DNA from: Heterocephalus glaber
Taxonomy: Eukaryota; Chordata; Mammalia; Rodentia; Bathyergidae
Length of the DNA stretch: 64,000 nucleotides
Reading direction: 5' to 3'
NCBI RefSeq assembly: GCF_000247695.1
Contig: NW_004624782.1
Location: forward strand, 10,836,149 to 10,900,148
The position numbers and the translations under genes are program-made. Positions 9,050 to 20,885 of the stretch are shown here, in pieces (the stretch's first letter is position 1; the number at the start of each line of letters is the position of its first letter). A model generated the notes under the pieces. It was not told the origin of the DNA. It saw only the letters and a program-made list of their open reading frames with translations, and searched no databases.

Positions 9050-11375
9050 AAGGCAAAAAAAGCCAAGATTTGAACCCTGATCTAATTCCACCTCCTTAGC
9101 TCTTCATCACTCTGTTAACAGTGAAAACCTTCAAAATGTTACAAATGATTGGAGGAACCCAGTGTGGTGCTGGAGAGGCCACGCTTTAGCAAAGACAGAA
9201 ACTTAGGAAGGGATGAAGCAATGCAGAGGCTTGTGAAATGGATTGTTTTCATAGGAAGCCGATCTGAGAAGCTGAGTTACAGCCTAGTCACAGGGCAGGC
9301 AGCTTGTCACCTAGAAGTTCTGCACAGGCCGAAACTGAGCCAGAGACGGGGCCGTATGCAAAGGGTTGGTGTTTCTCACTGCGACTGGGAGCAAGGCATT
9401 TCTGTGAACTCCGCTGCAGCTCTCCCTTGTCACTCAGTGCTGCTCTGGCTGTGAGCAGATAACCTTGAAGGTACCGTTGGCCTCCAGCACAGTGGCATTT
9501 CCCCTAGAATTATTTAAGCACGGGCAAGTCTGCAAAGGCCAGGGATGCTGCAGAGGTTTAGGCTATGGCACTGGGCTAAGGGACTAGAAAAGACAGGTTC
9601 TGCGCAATCCCCTCACCATGCAGTAAGCCTCATCTTGAACTTTACAGCCTTCAGAATGAGTTTCCAGCCCACAATTGGCAACCAACCTTTCTTTGCTTAG
9701 TAGTGTGGGTTTTTTATCACTGATAGTTGATCTCCAGGAAACCCATACAAATCTAGAGTTTTAAGCAATTGTCTTTACTACCAATGAATTTCCCACTTGG
9801 AAACTTTATATAGCGGTTCTGTAAATAGACAAGTATGCAAATTATATGTGTCTCCTGTGTGGGAATCCCTCCAGATCCTGTTCACTAGGAGTCCGACTAT
9901 AGGTTTCTCCATGGCAACCATATTCCCAGGGCATTTTTAATAAGAGAATCCCATTCATATATTTGTTTAACAGGCATTTATTTAAGTGTTTAATGTATTT
10001 TAGACCGCATGGTACAAGATAACACCAGTATGGATAAGACGTGGTACTATAATGTGCAGTGTTTGGGGAGAAGTACACGTAATTATATTGCAACATGATG
10101 TGTATTTTGAAAGGTGTTGTCCAGAGGAAGAGAGGAATAAGTGCACCTGAAATACCAGTGAAACATCCGTTCATCTGATGCTTCCACAGCACTGCAGTTT
10201 TCCCGTCATTCTGCAGATGCCTTCATGCTTTTGTGCACATTTGGTTCCCTATCTTGATGCTTTGTCTTCACTCTAGTTCTCAGTGAAATCTTACTCATAT
10301 TTCAAGGCTATCACAGACCATGCTGGAAGCTTCCTCCAAAGATGTTTTCCTTTGCTCAGTATTTATGGAGAAATAGCAATGTTTCCAGAAAGCCTTGTTC
10401 TTGTGATAAAGCTTGGTTTACCCAAACCGAACACAGTGCCCGGTTCCCTCTGGCTAATTCATTTCATGTGTGGTATGCTAAAATGGGTATTCATGGTAAA
10501 GATGTTTCTCAGCAAAAACAAAAGACCACTGAGGTCTTAGGCACCCAATTCACCCAATTATTTTAACAGATAGTGAAGTCTGGAAGTATTTAGTTCTGGA
10601 ATTATTACAGAGCCTGAGGAATGTCACCAGGCATGAGGGCTCTTGCTGTGTTCCCACTCTGCCTTCCTCTGAAATGTCGGTTTGTTGCCCTGTGGCCATT
10701 GGGTGATGGCTCCCATTCTCACACAACTGCTCCCAGCAGGAAGAGGAGGTGGATCTCCCCACTGCTTCTCTTTCAGTCATAGAGCACAATCTCCCTGGAG
10801 CCCTGTGAGGTGCCACTGGCCAGAGCTGGGCCCACTGCTCACCCCTTAGGGGAGGGATAAGGTGAAGAAGAGGTTTTAGAGGCAAGGGAAAGTCCAGAAG
10901 TGGAAAGCCTTGGATGCCTTCCAGAAGCAACAGGAAGACCCGGTTAGGTTGGGGTCTTTACCCCAAAAGAAAATCCATTTTAAGCATGGTTTGGTGCCGG
11001 GTTTGGGTAGACCTGGAGACAAAGAGGCTACTGCCGTGTTTCTGTTGGATCAGAGTACGGATGAAGGCAGTAAAGCTGGAGCCATGTGGAGGGTGGAGAA
11101 TGAGACTCAGATGCACTGTGGTCAGAGCTGGTCAGGGTTCCTCCCTGGTGGCCTTTCCAAAACCTGGTTGATTTGTCCCCTAGAGAAAACCCTCCCTCTT
11201 CTCAGTCACATAGCGCAGCATCAACTTGAGCCCTTTCCCCTGCATCTTCTTTGGTAAAGGCCGGGAAAGGAAAATAATTGCACTCGATTCAGAGCAGTGG
11301 GCACATCACTGGGGAGATCTGTTTAATTAAATTTCATCTGCAGCAGTGTAGCCTATGAAAAATCAGCGAACCTTT
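9050..11375. other. Long unassigned stretch, no gene seen
   Basis: About 2.3 kb with no confident repeat or exon. Frames of 101 (9149-9454), 116 (9842-10192, reverse), 126 (10550-10930, reverse) and 115 (10910-11257) codons have no recognisable domains. The 9060-9115 part ('gccaagatttgaaccctgatc') could be a MIR 3' fragment. Around 10283-10560 there is 'cttactcatatttcaaggct' resembling the L2 middle, too weak to call. Confidence 0.4.
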
Positions 11376-11379
11376 ACTG

Positions 11380-11445
11380 CTCTCCTAACACGTGCACTTT
11401 AAATCACAAAACAGCCCTGTGAAGAAAAGAGGCTTGTCATTTGGC
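11380..11445 (+). repeat. Possible MIR core fragment, sense
   Basis: 'ctctcctaacacgtgcac', 'aaaacagccctgtgaagaa' and 'agaggcttgtcatttggc' fit a diverged sense MIR core. Weak. Confidence 0.3.
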
Positions 11446-11814
11446 TAAATCAAATGTTTTCTGGGAGCCTGTTATGAATTCTTGAGATACAAGTAGATGT
11501 GGAGACAGATGTTCGTTGTCTGGTATGGAGATCAATGAGTCCTTGTATTTTGTAAGATTCTACTTATTGGGAAGCAGGAAGGAACTTTTATTGCAAGCAT
11601 TTGTGCTGCAGGCCAAGCAGAGCAAAGGCCTCCTCAAAGGCACTGCACACTTATTTTTGCAAGGATTCTGTGCATACCCACTGTGTGCCAGGCACTGTTC
11701 TGGGTGCTGTGTACTCCCCAGGGAATAAGCTCTGGGAGTTAAGTTAGGGAGAAGACAAATGCTGCAGCAAAAGTTAGTGTTCCGATTCATAACTGACCCA
11801 GTGGAGCAAATGCC

Positions 11815-12300
11815 GTGGAAACCTTTGGTTATCTTTGCTGCCTGACAAACCACCTCTAAAATTAATGCCTTACATAATAACAACCACAGTTTGTTTACAG
11901 TTCTGCAGGGGAGCAGAGCACAGTTAGGAAAGCATTTCTTTGATCTACAAAGCATCAACTAAACCCAGCTCATCTACTTCTAAAGGTCTCAGCCATAACA
12001 CTGGCAAACCAGTGTTGGCTTTCAGCTGGGAACCCAGCTGTTGACAGAGCAGCTCTCTTCCATGCAGCTTCTCTTGTGTCTGGTGTTGGGCTCTCACAGC
12101 ACGGTGGTCTCTGCTCCTCAGAAATCCTCCACAGCAGCTGACTTCTCCCAGTGCACCAAAGTGGGAGGAGCTGTCAGGGATCCAGAATGTCTGGCTTCAG
12201 AATCCCAGCATGCCACTTCCACCACTTGTGATTGGTCAAAGAAGTCACTGGGCCAGTGCAAACTGCAAGAGTTAGTGACGGAGTGACCAAGGAGAGGCGA
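11815..12300 (-). mobile_element. MLT1/MaLR-type solo LTR, antisense
   Basis: 'gctgcctgacaaaccacctc', 'taataacaaccacagtttg' and 'ttacagttctgcaggggagc' are the complement of an MLT1-type LTR 3' end. Further in, 'ccacttgtgattggtcaaag' and 'aagtcactgggccagtgc' match the family's interior. No internal retroviral sequence adjoins, so it reads as a diverged solo LTR. Confidence 0.55.
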
Positions 12301-12639
12301 TCAGGTCACCCTGGTGAAATGGAGCTGCCGAGGCTGCCGTGCTGGAAATGTAGTCTATCACAGAACACAGGGAAGAAATATCACCATGCGGAGGGTATCC
12401 GGGGCAAGGGCACGAAGCAGAGCAGAAGATACACAGTGCCGGTGTCATTTCATCTCCTGGAGTGATTCCATAGGATTGATTATCACACTTGTGTATCGAG
12501 TACACGTTTATTCTAAATAAAATAAAGGAGTAAGGGGCTCATTAGGCAGTGGGTCCAGAAGTCTATTGGCCTTGGCCCCGTTCTCTGTCTCTTTCTGGGA
12601 GAAATGTGCTCCGAATTGTTTGGAGCTTGAAATCTGAAG

Positions 12640-12765
12640 GTCGGAGTTGCATATCCACTTCTGCCATTAATGTGCCCTGTGATTCTGGCTCAGCGACTCT
12701 TCCATGTCAGAGCCCGGGCCTCCAGCTCGACTATTTCAGTAATATGCAAAATGCAGAGTTGTGCT
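12640..12765 (-). repeat. MIR SINE, antisense
   Basis: 'tccacttctgccattaatg', 'tgccctgtgattctggctc' and 'cagcgactcttccatgtc' follow antisense MIR. Confidence 0.45.
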
Positions 12766-14295
12766 GGAAATAAGGTAACAAATACGGAAAACCTAAGTGA
12801 AACTTTGACAGTTGGCCTTGCCTAGCTGGAACCTCCTCTGTATTCACTCTTGAGAGAAATACAACTTGGAGGAGCATCTGTCCATGGAAACCTGGATAAC
12901 AGTTGTTAATTGGACTTCATCTCCAAACTTGCTTTTAAGTACTTCAAAGATTCAGGCTGGAGCATTTGACCTATTGTTTCCTCTTCACCTCAACTTCTGC
13001 CTCTCCTTAGGTTTCAAAATGTGCCTGCCTATTTTGACACATAAAAGGACAGTATGAGACAATTGGTCTGTGAACAGTCACTTGGACAGTTAGTGCATTC
13101 TCCATCTTCTGCTTGGGTAGAAGAGAGGAGAGAGCAAGTGTCATTTGCTTGAGCTAATCAGTTGGTAGAAGTACACTGACCACATCAACTAGTAAAAATC
13201 TTCTAGTAGAGATCCTGGAATCTGTCAAATTCATGCTGACTTCTTCTGCTTGGAAACCAGGGGGTGTTGAATGGTGCAAAGAAGAAGTGGGAGTAGGAAG
13301 ACTTTTCTTCCCCAAGGTAACCATGGAAAGAACAGGCTGAAAATATGCATTAGCATCTTATCGTGTGGTTAGGGTTCGTACCCGCTGCCTATCCTGCTTT
13401 CCTAGGTAGCATTCTTTCTGTCTCTTCTCGTCCCGCTTCATACCCCGTTTGTACAGTCATCCTTCACCCAAACGCTCACTGAATGTTATTTTGCATCATA
13501 CATTATGCTATATGGACCTATATAGTCATCTATATAGTTATGAGGTGTTTCTTGCTTTCAAAGCATAATAAAGCATAGAGAATAATTACACAGAGTAGGT
13601 TTCATACCCAGGAGAGCAGCACTATTTGTGTGGGCACATTGATTTTCTCCCCACTCTAACTTACCTTCGTTCAAACCTAGAGGTCTGAATGTTATTTTAT
13701 AGAAATATCAGAGTGAACTTGAAATACATGTCTCTTATTTAAAAAGAGTAAATGAATGCATAGATAATGTGACTTGTCTCTGCCCACAAATGAAATATTT
13801 GCATGAAAAGATAGTTTCCCCTGGCTTAAAAAGTCACACCATTAACCTTTATGCTGTGCCACTGCCTGGCTCCTAGTCTTGCACACGTTATCTACTCTGA
13901 ACCAGTGAAGAACAAGTATGCAAGCTAGGATGATGCTGTTGATATTTAGAAAATAAAACTCTTAAAGCTTTGAGACAGTTTGCAAGATTATTGATCACTG
14001 ACTCTTTTCAGCCCAGCGCAATTATCAAAAGAAGGGAATTGCAAACAAATAGTTCTTGAAGCACCAGTACCTTAGGTAGATTTCTGGCATGGGCAGCTCT
14101 CATATACACTCAGGGGACAAGCTGCAAAGTCAGCGGTCTTGTCCATAAATAGCCAGGGAAAACAAAGGATTTCCCTCACTGAGGTTCGTTTTAACTGGGG
14201 GAACTATTCCTTGATGAAATCCATTAAGAAAAATGTGAAGAGAGCCACACAGGCAGATGTGAGGTGCCAGAAGAAAGGGAAGAATGCATATTCTG
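12766..14295. other. Long unassigned stretch, no gene seen
   Basis: About 1.5 kb of unique-looking sequence. 13500-13760 is AT-rich ('tatggacctatatagtcatc', a short self-complementary run). No convincing exon or repeat. Confidence 0.4.
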
Positions 14296-14299
14296 GAGT

Positions 14300-14405
14300 T
14301 ATAAAGACCAGGGTTCGTGCTGCGTCTCTGCCACTGTGTGACTGTGGACACGTTTATTCTTTTTGCATTGGTGTTATCCAAAAAGTGGGTATCACTATAG
14401 TGCCT
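14300..14405 (-). repeat. MIR SINE, antisense
   Basis: 'taaagaccagggttcgtgct', 'tgccactgtgtgactgtgg' and 'aaaaagtgggtatcactatag' match antisense MIR in order. Confidence 0.6.
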
Positions 14406-14479
14406 GTTGTTTTAGTCAGGGTAACTTGTTCACACTAATATACATAACAGAACCAGCTGAAAAGAATCAGTGCCTAACC

Positions 14480-14790
14480 ACAGTGTACTAGTCAGCTTTT
14501 CTGTTGTTAGGAAAAAGGTACCTTGAACATACACAACTTAGGGCAGGAGAAGTTTAATTTGGCTCACGATTTCAGGAGTTTCAGCCCATGGCACACGGGT
14601 TCCCAGGTAGAAACATCCTGGCAGGAGAGTGTGGTGGAGGGACCTGTTTACTTCCTGGCAGCCCCAAAGCAGAGCAGGGGAAGCGGATGAGGAAGCACCA
14701 GGGACAGGATGAGTGCTGTCCCCTAGGCCATGCCTCCACCACCCTCCCAGACACACCCAGAGAAGTGTGCTTCTCCGACCCCTAAGTGGC
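14480..14790 (-). mobile_element. MaLR-type solo LTR, antisense
   Basis: 'gtactagtcagcttttctgt' opens the complement of a MaLR LTR 3' end (family: 'gtccgttttcacgctgctg'). It continues 'gggcaggagaagtttaattt', 'ggctcacgatttcaggagtt', 'catcctggcaggagagtgtg' and 'gcagccccaaagcagagcag', in the order expected for a rodent MaLR LTR. Same class as the elements near 32720 and 40622-41760. Confidence 0.75.
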
Positions 14791-16195
14791 TCACAAGCCA
14801 TTCAGCTTAACTGCCCAGCTTCACTGTCAAACACAGGAAAAGTTCCTGGCTCATACAACTGATGAGGCGCTCACATCTTTCCTGGTTTGTTCTCCTCTGG
14901 GCAGTACTTCGAGGTTTGGCCCATCTGTCATTTGGCTCTGCTGCTTTGGAATCATACACCTTAATGTCCAGCCTGGGACACACAGGAGAGGTAAGAGGAA
15001 TACTTAGCCATCTCAGCTTAAGTGACACATGTTTTTCTGCTCCATTCAACCAAACCAAGGCATCCTGGGAGGTACAGAAGTGTCATGGGTGAGCACTAAG
15101 AGTCTCTTCCACATTTTCTCACAGGGTCATTGTGATCACAAGTTAACATCTGAGCCAACACCTAGCGCTGTACACCTAGTAAGATTACTATGCGTTCTAG
15201 TACTCCTCCTACCATCACTACCATCCAAGGTGCAAAGGTAGGTGTTACATCGAAACAGGCAGAATAACCAGGGTTAAATTCTGGGTTGGCAGAAGTAACC
15301 GAAAAGAAAATCAAATACACTCTAGAAAGCAACAGTAGATTTTAGAACAAATGAAAAATCATTTCTTTGATGTTGCATTGGTATCACTCCTGTTCTCTGA
15401 ATTGCAAGCAGATAGCTAAGCAGCATGAGTCTTGAACTCCCAGATTTTGCTAAGGAACCTATACCCTTCCCATGTGAAGGTCACCCATATTGGCCTTGTT
15501 TCTGCATAACTGTACTTCTTCATGTTCCTGAGAACTCAGTATTTATCCTCTCTTCCAACTTCTAGCTTTTCTGCTCCTTCTTCTTTTGTGTCTTGGATTG
15601 ACTTTCCAAAGTTCTGCTCCCATGGCTAGTCTTGTCATGTGTAACCCTAGAATTTGGAAATAGTACCACTGTATTATGAAAAAAGAAATCTCCACCAGTT
15701 ATTGGTACAGCTAGACTTACTTCCAACTTGCCCTTTTGGCTTTCCTGGCCAGGGCTGTTTTTATTCTCTTCCTGGCTTACAAATTTCCCACTCCTAGACA
15801 GAGAAAATATCTGCAATGATTTTGACATAACAGCCTGTACTCCCAGAGGGGCTTCATCAGTGTTTTATCCTCGAAATCATCAAAGAATTGAATCTGTAAT
15901 GCTGGAGGCAAATGTCCTTCACACTTGCTCTATATCCTTGTCCTTTGCTGGCCTGGAGGTATTTCAGCTGGGTCAGTACAGCCTAGCTGGGGAGTCCCGG
16001 CCTGTGGTGGGAGGGTCTGACCTGGTGAGGTGGCTCAGTGCTTTTGCTTGCCAGGATTTAATGAGTGTTCTTGAAAATGCACCTGGTCAATATTACAGAG
16101 TTAAAGAATGTCTAAAAATTTAGGCCCCGAATTCACTCACAAAGATGTAGACACCATTGGGTACTTGTCGTATGATAGTGTTTTACTTCAACTTA
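14791..16195. other. Long unassigned stretch, no gene seen
   Basis: About 1.4 kb without a recognised repeat. A 131-codon forward frame (15728-16123) and an 88-codon reverse frame (15562-15828) overlap; neither shows a known domain. Confidence 0.4.
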
Positions 16196-16199
16196 TATA

Positions 16200-16375
16200 G
16201 TGCGCATGGCAATGCTATGATGTCTGTCCTATTGTTTTTCACATTTTGCAAAAGAGGAAACAGACATATTTAATTACCTGCCCCAAATCCCACAGCTAGG
16301 AATGGTGGAGCCAAATTTCCATCCTGAATAAACTGGGTCTGAAGCCTGTGCTTTTAATCTTTATGAGTCCTGCCA
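16200..16375 (+). repeat. MIR SINE, sense
   Basis: 'ttttgcaaaagaggaaacag', 'ttaattacctgccccaaatc' and 'ccacagctaggaatggtgg' then 'ctgaagcctgtgcttttaat' follow the sense MIR consensus core and 3' end. Confidence 0.7.
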
Positions 16376-16504
16376 CTCAATAAAGGGTAATCAATCAATA
16401 TAATACATCTTGGATATTCTGTCTGCAGTCCCAGCCCAGAAATCGACATTTCAGTCATAGTGTGCACATCACTTTATTTACTGTGATTTTACTTAATGTT
16501 AGCA

Positions 16505-16690
16505 TAAGCATTATTGTATGTAGCTTGTAAGATTATTTTAGTAATAATACATTATAATGATTATATAATGTTACCTATATATGTGGCTGTGTATATTTAT
16601 TTATATGATTATATATTTAAGTATATGAACTATACATTTAATAACCACTCCACTAGTTGCTTAGCCATTTATTTTATGTATCCCACAAAG
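16505..16690. repeat. AT-rich low-complexity region
   Basis: More than three quarters A/T, with many TATA/ATTA words and short palindromes such as 'tatataatgttacctatata'. Forward frames here are artefacts of low complexity. Confidence 0.7.
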
Positions 16691-17420
16691 ATTTAACAAA
16701 TACCTACTATGTGGCAAGCAACAGGCTAAGTAATAGATTTGTAAAAATGAAATAGATTAGTGTCTGTTCTAAAGACAGTCACAGGATCCTAGGGGGACAT
16801 TGTAACTGACAAATAACGGTGAGGCGTTCAGCTCTGATGAGGTGAACCAAGTTTTCATTGTAGAAAATGAGTCGAGAAGGGGAGTGGGAGATTCCTCCCG
16901 TAGTCTAGGGAAGCTGGCTCCTCTCTGAAGAGGTCAGACAGAGTTATATTGGCTTTGGCATCCAGGATTCTTAGCAAGACAAGTCCACTACTGAAACCAT
17001 GAACAGGGAGGGGTCCACTGTGTCTGGGGTTAAAATTTCCTTCACAAGACAGCGGAGGCAGAGTGGATTCCTAGTATTTGAGTTATTGAGTCTTTGGGCT
17101 CAGTGTAGCTCCCTCTCTGGATAGTGGACTCTTGTCATGGTCTCCATCTCTGTCTTCTGTGAAATTCACCCTTGTAAGTCCCTTCCTTTTTACTGTGTCT
17201 GTGACTTCCAGTATCTTATTTGAAAAATTTCCACCTTACACCTCATGTCATGTCCACCTGCCTTTGCTGATTTAAGGCATTTTATCTTTACCCAGAATCA
17301 TAGAGAGCAAAATACTTACAAATATACTGATTTCAGCATGCCTTTTTTACACATAGAGCTCTTGACAAATATCTCCCCTGTACATATTATTTAACGTAGC
17401 ATTGTATCTCTACTTTGAAA
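16691..17420. other. Unassigned sequence
   Basis: Unique-looking. 'aatacctactatgtggcaag' at about 16699 resembles the start of an L2/MIR-age repeat. Nothing else to call. Confidence 0.35.
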
Positions 17421-17424
17421 AGTG

Positions 17425-17680
17425 GTGACTAACATTTGAGTGCCTCCCACGTACCATGACATTATTCTGAATTTGTTATATGGAATATCTCATTTAATTT
17501 TTATAGTAATTCATTACAATAGCATGATTAGTATACCCACTTCACAGATGATAAAACTGAAGCCCACAGAGGTTAAATGACAAACCTAAGTTCACATGGC
17601 TGGCAATAAGACAGGTGAGAGTTTTGAACTGGAGTCGTTCTGACGTCAGTGCCTGAACTATTCTGTAGACCGACCCCTCA
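17425..17680 (+). repeat. MIR SINE, sense, nearly full length
   Basis: 'ctaacatttgagtgcctccc', 'tcatttaatttttatagtaa', 'ttcacagatgataaaactga', 'agcccacagaggttaaatga', 'ttcacatggctggcaataag' and 'gttttgaactggagtcgttc' occur in the exact MIR order. One of the clearest MIRs here. Confidence 0.85.
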
Positions 17681-18315
17681 GTGTGTGATGATGTTACAGA
17701 TCTTCTCTGTTAGCAGGCTGCTGGGGATCTGCATGGAGGCGTCTCTGTAATAAACTCAGAAAACCATCCTCTTGGTCCTGGCGGGTCCAAATGGGGGCGG
17801 CCTGTACCACACCAAGCATGAAGGCTCCTCTCCTCCCTTGGAAGACTTTGGCTGGTCTTCTTACCCTCAGCTATGACCTGAAGTGACCTGAGGTGCTCCG
17901 TGACCTCCCACTGGATTCTTTGTCCTTCCTGGAGAGCATGAGCTTCTACAGATGTTGGCCAGAAGCTGGGGCAGGTTGCCCTCTAACAAAGAAGTAAACA
18001 TAGTAATGACACCTGAAAGTTGCAATGAAATTTTACATGGGCTGCGATGAGCATTGTATCCCTGTCCCAGCTGTGTTAGAGGTGAAGGTGAGTGGACTGC
18101 TCGAAGGAAGAGTTTTGTAACATATGCGTGCCCATTCCTACCCAAATATGAGGTGATGTGGATGGGTAGGGGAGATGGCACATGTACCTGGAGCATGTTA
18201 CCTTGAGCCCTGTAGAAGAACAGCTCAGTGGGGGCTCCAGAGGTCAAGCCACTGGGCAGACTCTGGAGGCAGAAAATGCCCTCCATCACTTTGATGGTGT
18301 CTTCAAAACATTCCA
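17681..18315. other. Unassigned sequence
   Basis: A 140-codon reverse frame (17867-18289) overlaps a forward frame and has no recognisable domain. No repeat was recognised. I see no exon. Confidence 0.4.
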
Positions 18316-18317
18316 GA

Positions 18318-18429
18318 GCAGTGGTTCTCAGGACATGGCTCCCAGACCTGCAGCATCACCTTCAAGCCTGTTAGAAACAGAACTGTGAGGGTCCCACCCA
18401 AAAACTACAGATCCAGACCAAGCAACTCT

Positions 18430-18486
<57 letters not shown>

Positions 18487-18545
18487 CCATCTGAGGTACA
18501 GCAAAACCTTCAGGTGATGCTACAGCAAGCTGAATTCTGAGAGCC
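18318..18545 (-). mobile_element. MER20-like hAT element split by a GT repeat
   Basis: Begins with the hAT-Charlie terminal motif 'CAGTGGTTCTCA' and continues 'tgcagcatcaccttcaagc', 'ctgttagaaacagaactgtg' and 'gtcccacccaaaaactacag', the MER20 consensus read in reverse orientation. After the GT run, 'ccttcaggtgatgctacagc' matches the other end. The terminal repeat at the far end is eroded. Confidence 0.7.
18431..18485 (+). repeat. (GT)n microsatellite, 55 bp
   Basis: Uninterrupted GT run of 27.5 units, the longest perfect dinucleotide repeat in the window. It sits where MER20 normally has 'ctctgggggtgggg'. A length-variable locus is likely. Confidence 0.97.
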
Positions 18546-19585
18546 CATGGGTCCAGAGAAAGAGTTCTACTTTATGGTTCTCTTTTTAAATTCAGAAACT
18601 CAAAACGTTTTGCTTTGCTTGTTATTATATAAATCATGTAATGTTCTTTTAGAAAAATTAGGAATTGCAAAAAGGAAGTTTAACATAATTTCCCACATCT
18701 CCTATCTCAGAGGAAGATGACAGTCAGATGTGGGGGATTTTTTTAGATTGTTTCCTGTGCAGATCATAAGGCTAGAACTGGTGTGCCTTCACTCTCCTAG
18801 ATCCATCTCAGGATAACCTCATGGATTCAAGTGAGAAGAAAAGGAAGTTAATGAGGTGGTAGAGCTGGGACCTCCTGGAAAGGAGGTGGCATCTGTGAGC
18901 TTCAGAGCCTCTGTGTCTGCCATGGGTCAGGGGGACCCTGGGGCCAGGAGCTGCCTGCAGAACGGCCCTAAAGCAGTGACCCTGTTACCCGTCTATCACT
19001 GTCATTAGATGGTGTAAGATTTACGTCAGCTCAAAAATCATCCTTGTGGTCAGAATTTGTACAAGGCTGTGATGGGAAAGAGGACTGGCTCTCAGTGATG
19101 ACAGAAGTGGAGGCTTTTAGGAGGGGAGGGGAGGGGGAGGAAAGGATAGATGCTGGATGGGGCAGATTTGAACTCAGAGCCAGAAGGCGTCCTTTCAGTC
19201 AGAATAAAACAGAGATGGAAAGACTGCCAGTGGAGTTGGGGGCCTATAGCCCAAGACCTGTTGCGGCCAGGATTGGGTTGCAAACAGGCAGAGCGTAAGC
19301 AGCTGTGGCCTGCAGTGCCTGTTCTGTGGCCAACAGATTTGCCAGCTTCTAAATCCAGAAATGTCCCCTGAAGCCTGGGTGGCAGCTGGCTCTGGGTGAT
19401 AAGCTGCTCCTGGGAGGATGGACTCACCCCACCTCTGCACCCCACACACAATTTTCTTTCACTTGCTCTGACACTGAGCTTGAGTGACAGGTGCCAATTC
19501 TCATTTTATAAACGTTTTAATATTCCTAACTCGGCCTCCTGCCTGTGTTCTTGTGCAGAAGTAGCTAATGCAGTATTTCAGTGTG
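18546..19585. other. Unassigned sequence, no gene seen
   Basis: About 1 kb. Overlapping frames on both strands at 19044-19451 (84, 119, 73 and 84 codons) in a GC-richer patch are mutually exclusive and lack recognisable domains. Includes a purine tract 'gaggggaggggagggggagg' at 19120-19140. Confidence 0.4.
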
Positions 19586-19589
19586 GATT

Positions 19590-19700
19590 CTAGATTTAGA
19601 TTGTCTGGGTTCAGGTCCTGCCTCTGTCCCTCGCTGGCTCTGGGTCACTGGGCTAGTTACTTAATGCCTCTGGCTCTTGTATTTCCTCTGCTTTAACATC
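19590..19700 (-). repeat. MIR SINE, antisense
   Basis: 'tctgggttcaggtcctgcct', 'cgctggctctgggtcactgg' and 'gctagttacttaatgcctct' are textbook antisense MIR. Confidence 0.8.
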
Positions 19701-20080
19701 CATTCAACAGTCTTGCTATAAGGAAGTAATGGGATAATATAGGTAACATGCCCATCAAAGTATCTGGTACGCAGTCACCATCAGTAAAAGCTATAGTGTT
19801 GCTGCCGTAATTACTACCACTGCTATTCATCATTTGTATATTATACCTGCTGCATAAATCCAATATTTGAGTTACTACTAATCTGGTATCCTTTATTGCT
19901 TCTTCCATGCTCCCTACTGTAGGCCTAAAGTCTTTAGAGCAAATCTTGATGTGGCTTTCTGTCTGCAATAGACATCTTATTCCTTGAAATGGGATTTTCT
20001 AGAATCCTGGCCACACAAAGGATTCCGGCTTAATGGATTCAAGAACACGGGGGCCCTGGCAATCTAACTGCACATAGAAT
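19701..20080. other. Probable MIR flank and unique sequence
   Basis: 'taatgggataatataggtaac' at about 19728 and 'gtatctggtacgcagtcacc' at 19759 probably continue the antisense MIR above. The rest is unassigned. Confidence 0.4.
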
Positions 20081-20084
20081 GTTT

Positions 20085-20618
20085 GAAATATACAGTGAAT
20101 GTTTAAATATTTTTTAAATGTATTACAGTAAAAGACACATTGCCATTAACCCCCTCAAAATCCTCCCCCTTGCTTCAAACACACTCACCCCTTCATTCTT
20201 GTGACTTTCCGAAGCAGTTCTGGAAGTCCTGCTTGTGAGTGTCTTTAGTTGTGCTGTCATGGCTGCCTTGATCCTGAATTGATTCAAAGCATTTACCTCC
20301 ATGGTTCTTTTGACTTTAAGGAAGAGCTAGGAGTCACATGGTGCCAGACGCGATGGATAAGGACCCTGAGGACACACTGTCATGTTCTTATAACCCTGGA
20401 TTTTCATTAGATGGCGCTTGGCAGCAGCAATTGCTGTGTATTTTTTAATCACACCTTGTAAAGACACTCATGAAAGAGATCTTCCAGAGCTGCTTCAGAA
20501 AGGGGCAAGAATAAGAGGATAAGTGTGCTTCAAGTAAAGGGGAGTTTTGAGCAAGACTAATGGCAGTGTGTTTTTTATTGTAATACTTTTTAAATTTAAA
20601 CATTCACTCTATATTTTG
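20085..20618 (-). mobile_element. Mariner-derived foldback element, copy 2
   Basis: Left terminus 'acagtgaatgtttaaatatt' and right terminus 'taaatttaaacattcactct' are inverted repeats. The left arm reads as antisense mariner transposase C-terminal sequence ('gaagcagttctggaagtcct', 'cctgaattgattcaaagc'). The right arm has the sense version ('cttccagagctgcttcagaaa', 'gggagttttgagcaagac'). Unlike copies 1 and 3, the longer arm is the left one: its minus strand encodes 'SRLAPCDS' and 'LFLKVKRTM' near 20310-20370. So this copy is inverted relative to them. Inactive. Confidence 0.8.
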
Positions 20619-20664
20619 ATCACATCTTATATACCACTCATGTGGGTGGAGGCCTGGTCTGAAT

Positions 20665-20682
20665 TGTGTGTGTGTGTGTGTG
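20665..20682 (+). repeat. Short (TG)n repeat
   Basis: Nine TG units followed by 'agcgcacacatgtg', a purine/pyrimidine-alternating stretch. Confidence 0.85.
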
Positions 20683-20779
20683 AGCGCACACATGTGCCTA
20701 TATATGTATTGTGTGCATAGAAGTGCTTTGCAAAGTAATCCAGGGATTTCCTAGGGCTGGGACTGTGAGTCTAGACTGA

Positions 20780-20885
20780 ATAGCTGGATTCCCTTTATTT
20801 CAATTCCTGCCCCTCTTCTTCTGGCTGTGACCTGGGGCAAGTGCCTCGGCTTCTCCTCTGTAAAATGAAGGCAGTGGTGGCTTAC
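20780..20885 (-). repeat. MIR SINE, antisense
   Basis: 'tctggctgtgacctggggc', 'aagtgcctcggcttctcc' and 'tctgtaaaatgaaggcag' are antisense MIR. Confidence 0.75.

Noticed and set aside
16505..16690. Replication origin or matrix attachment region
   Set aside because: AT richness alone is not evidence; no supporting motif arrangement was found.
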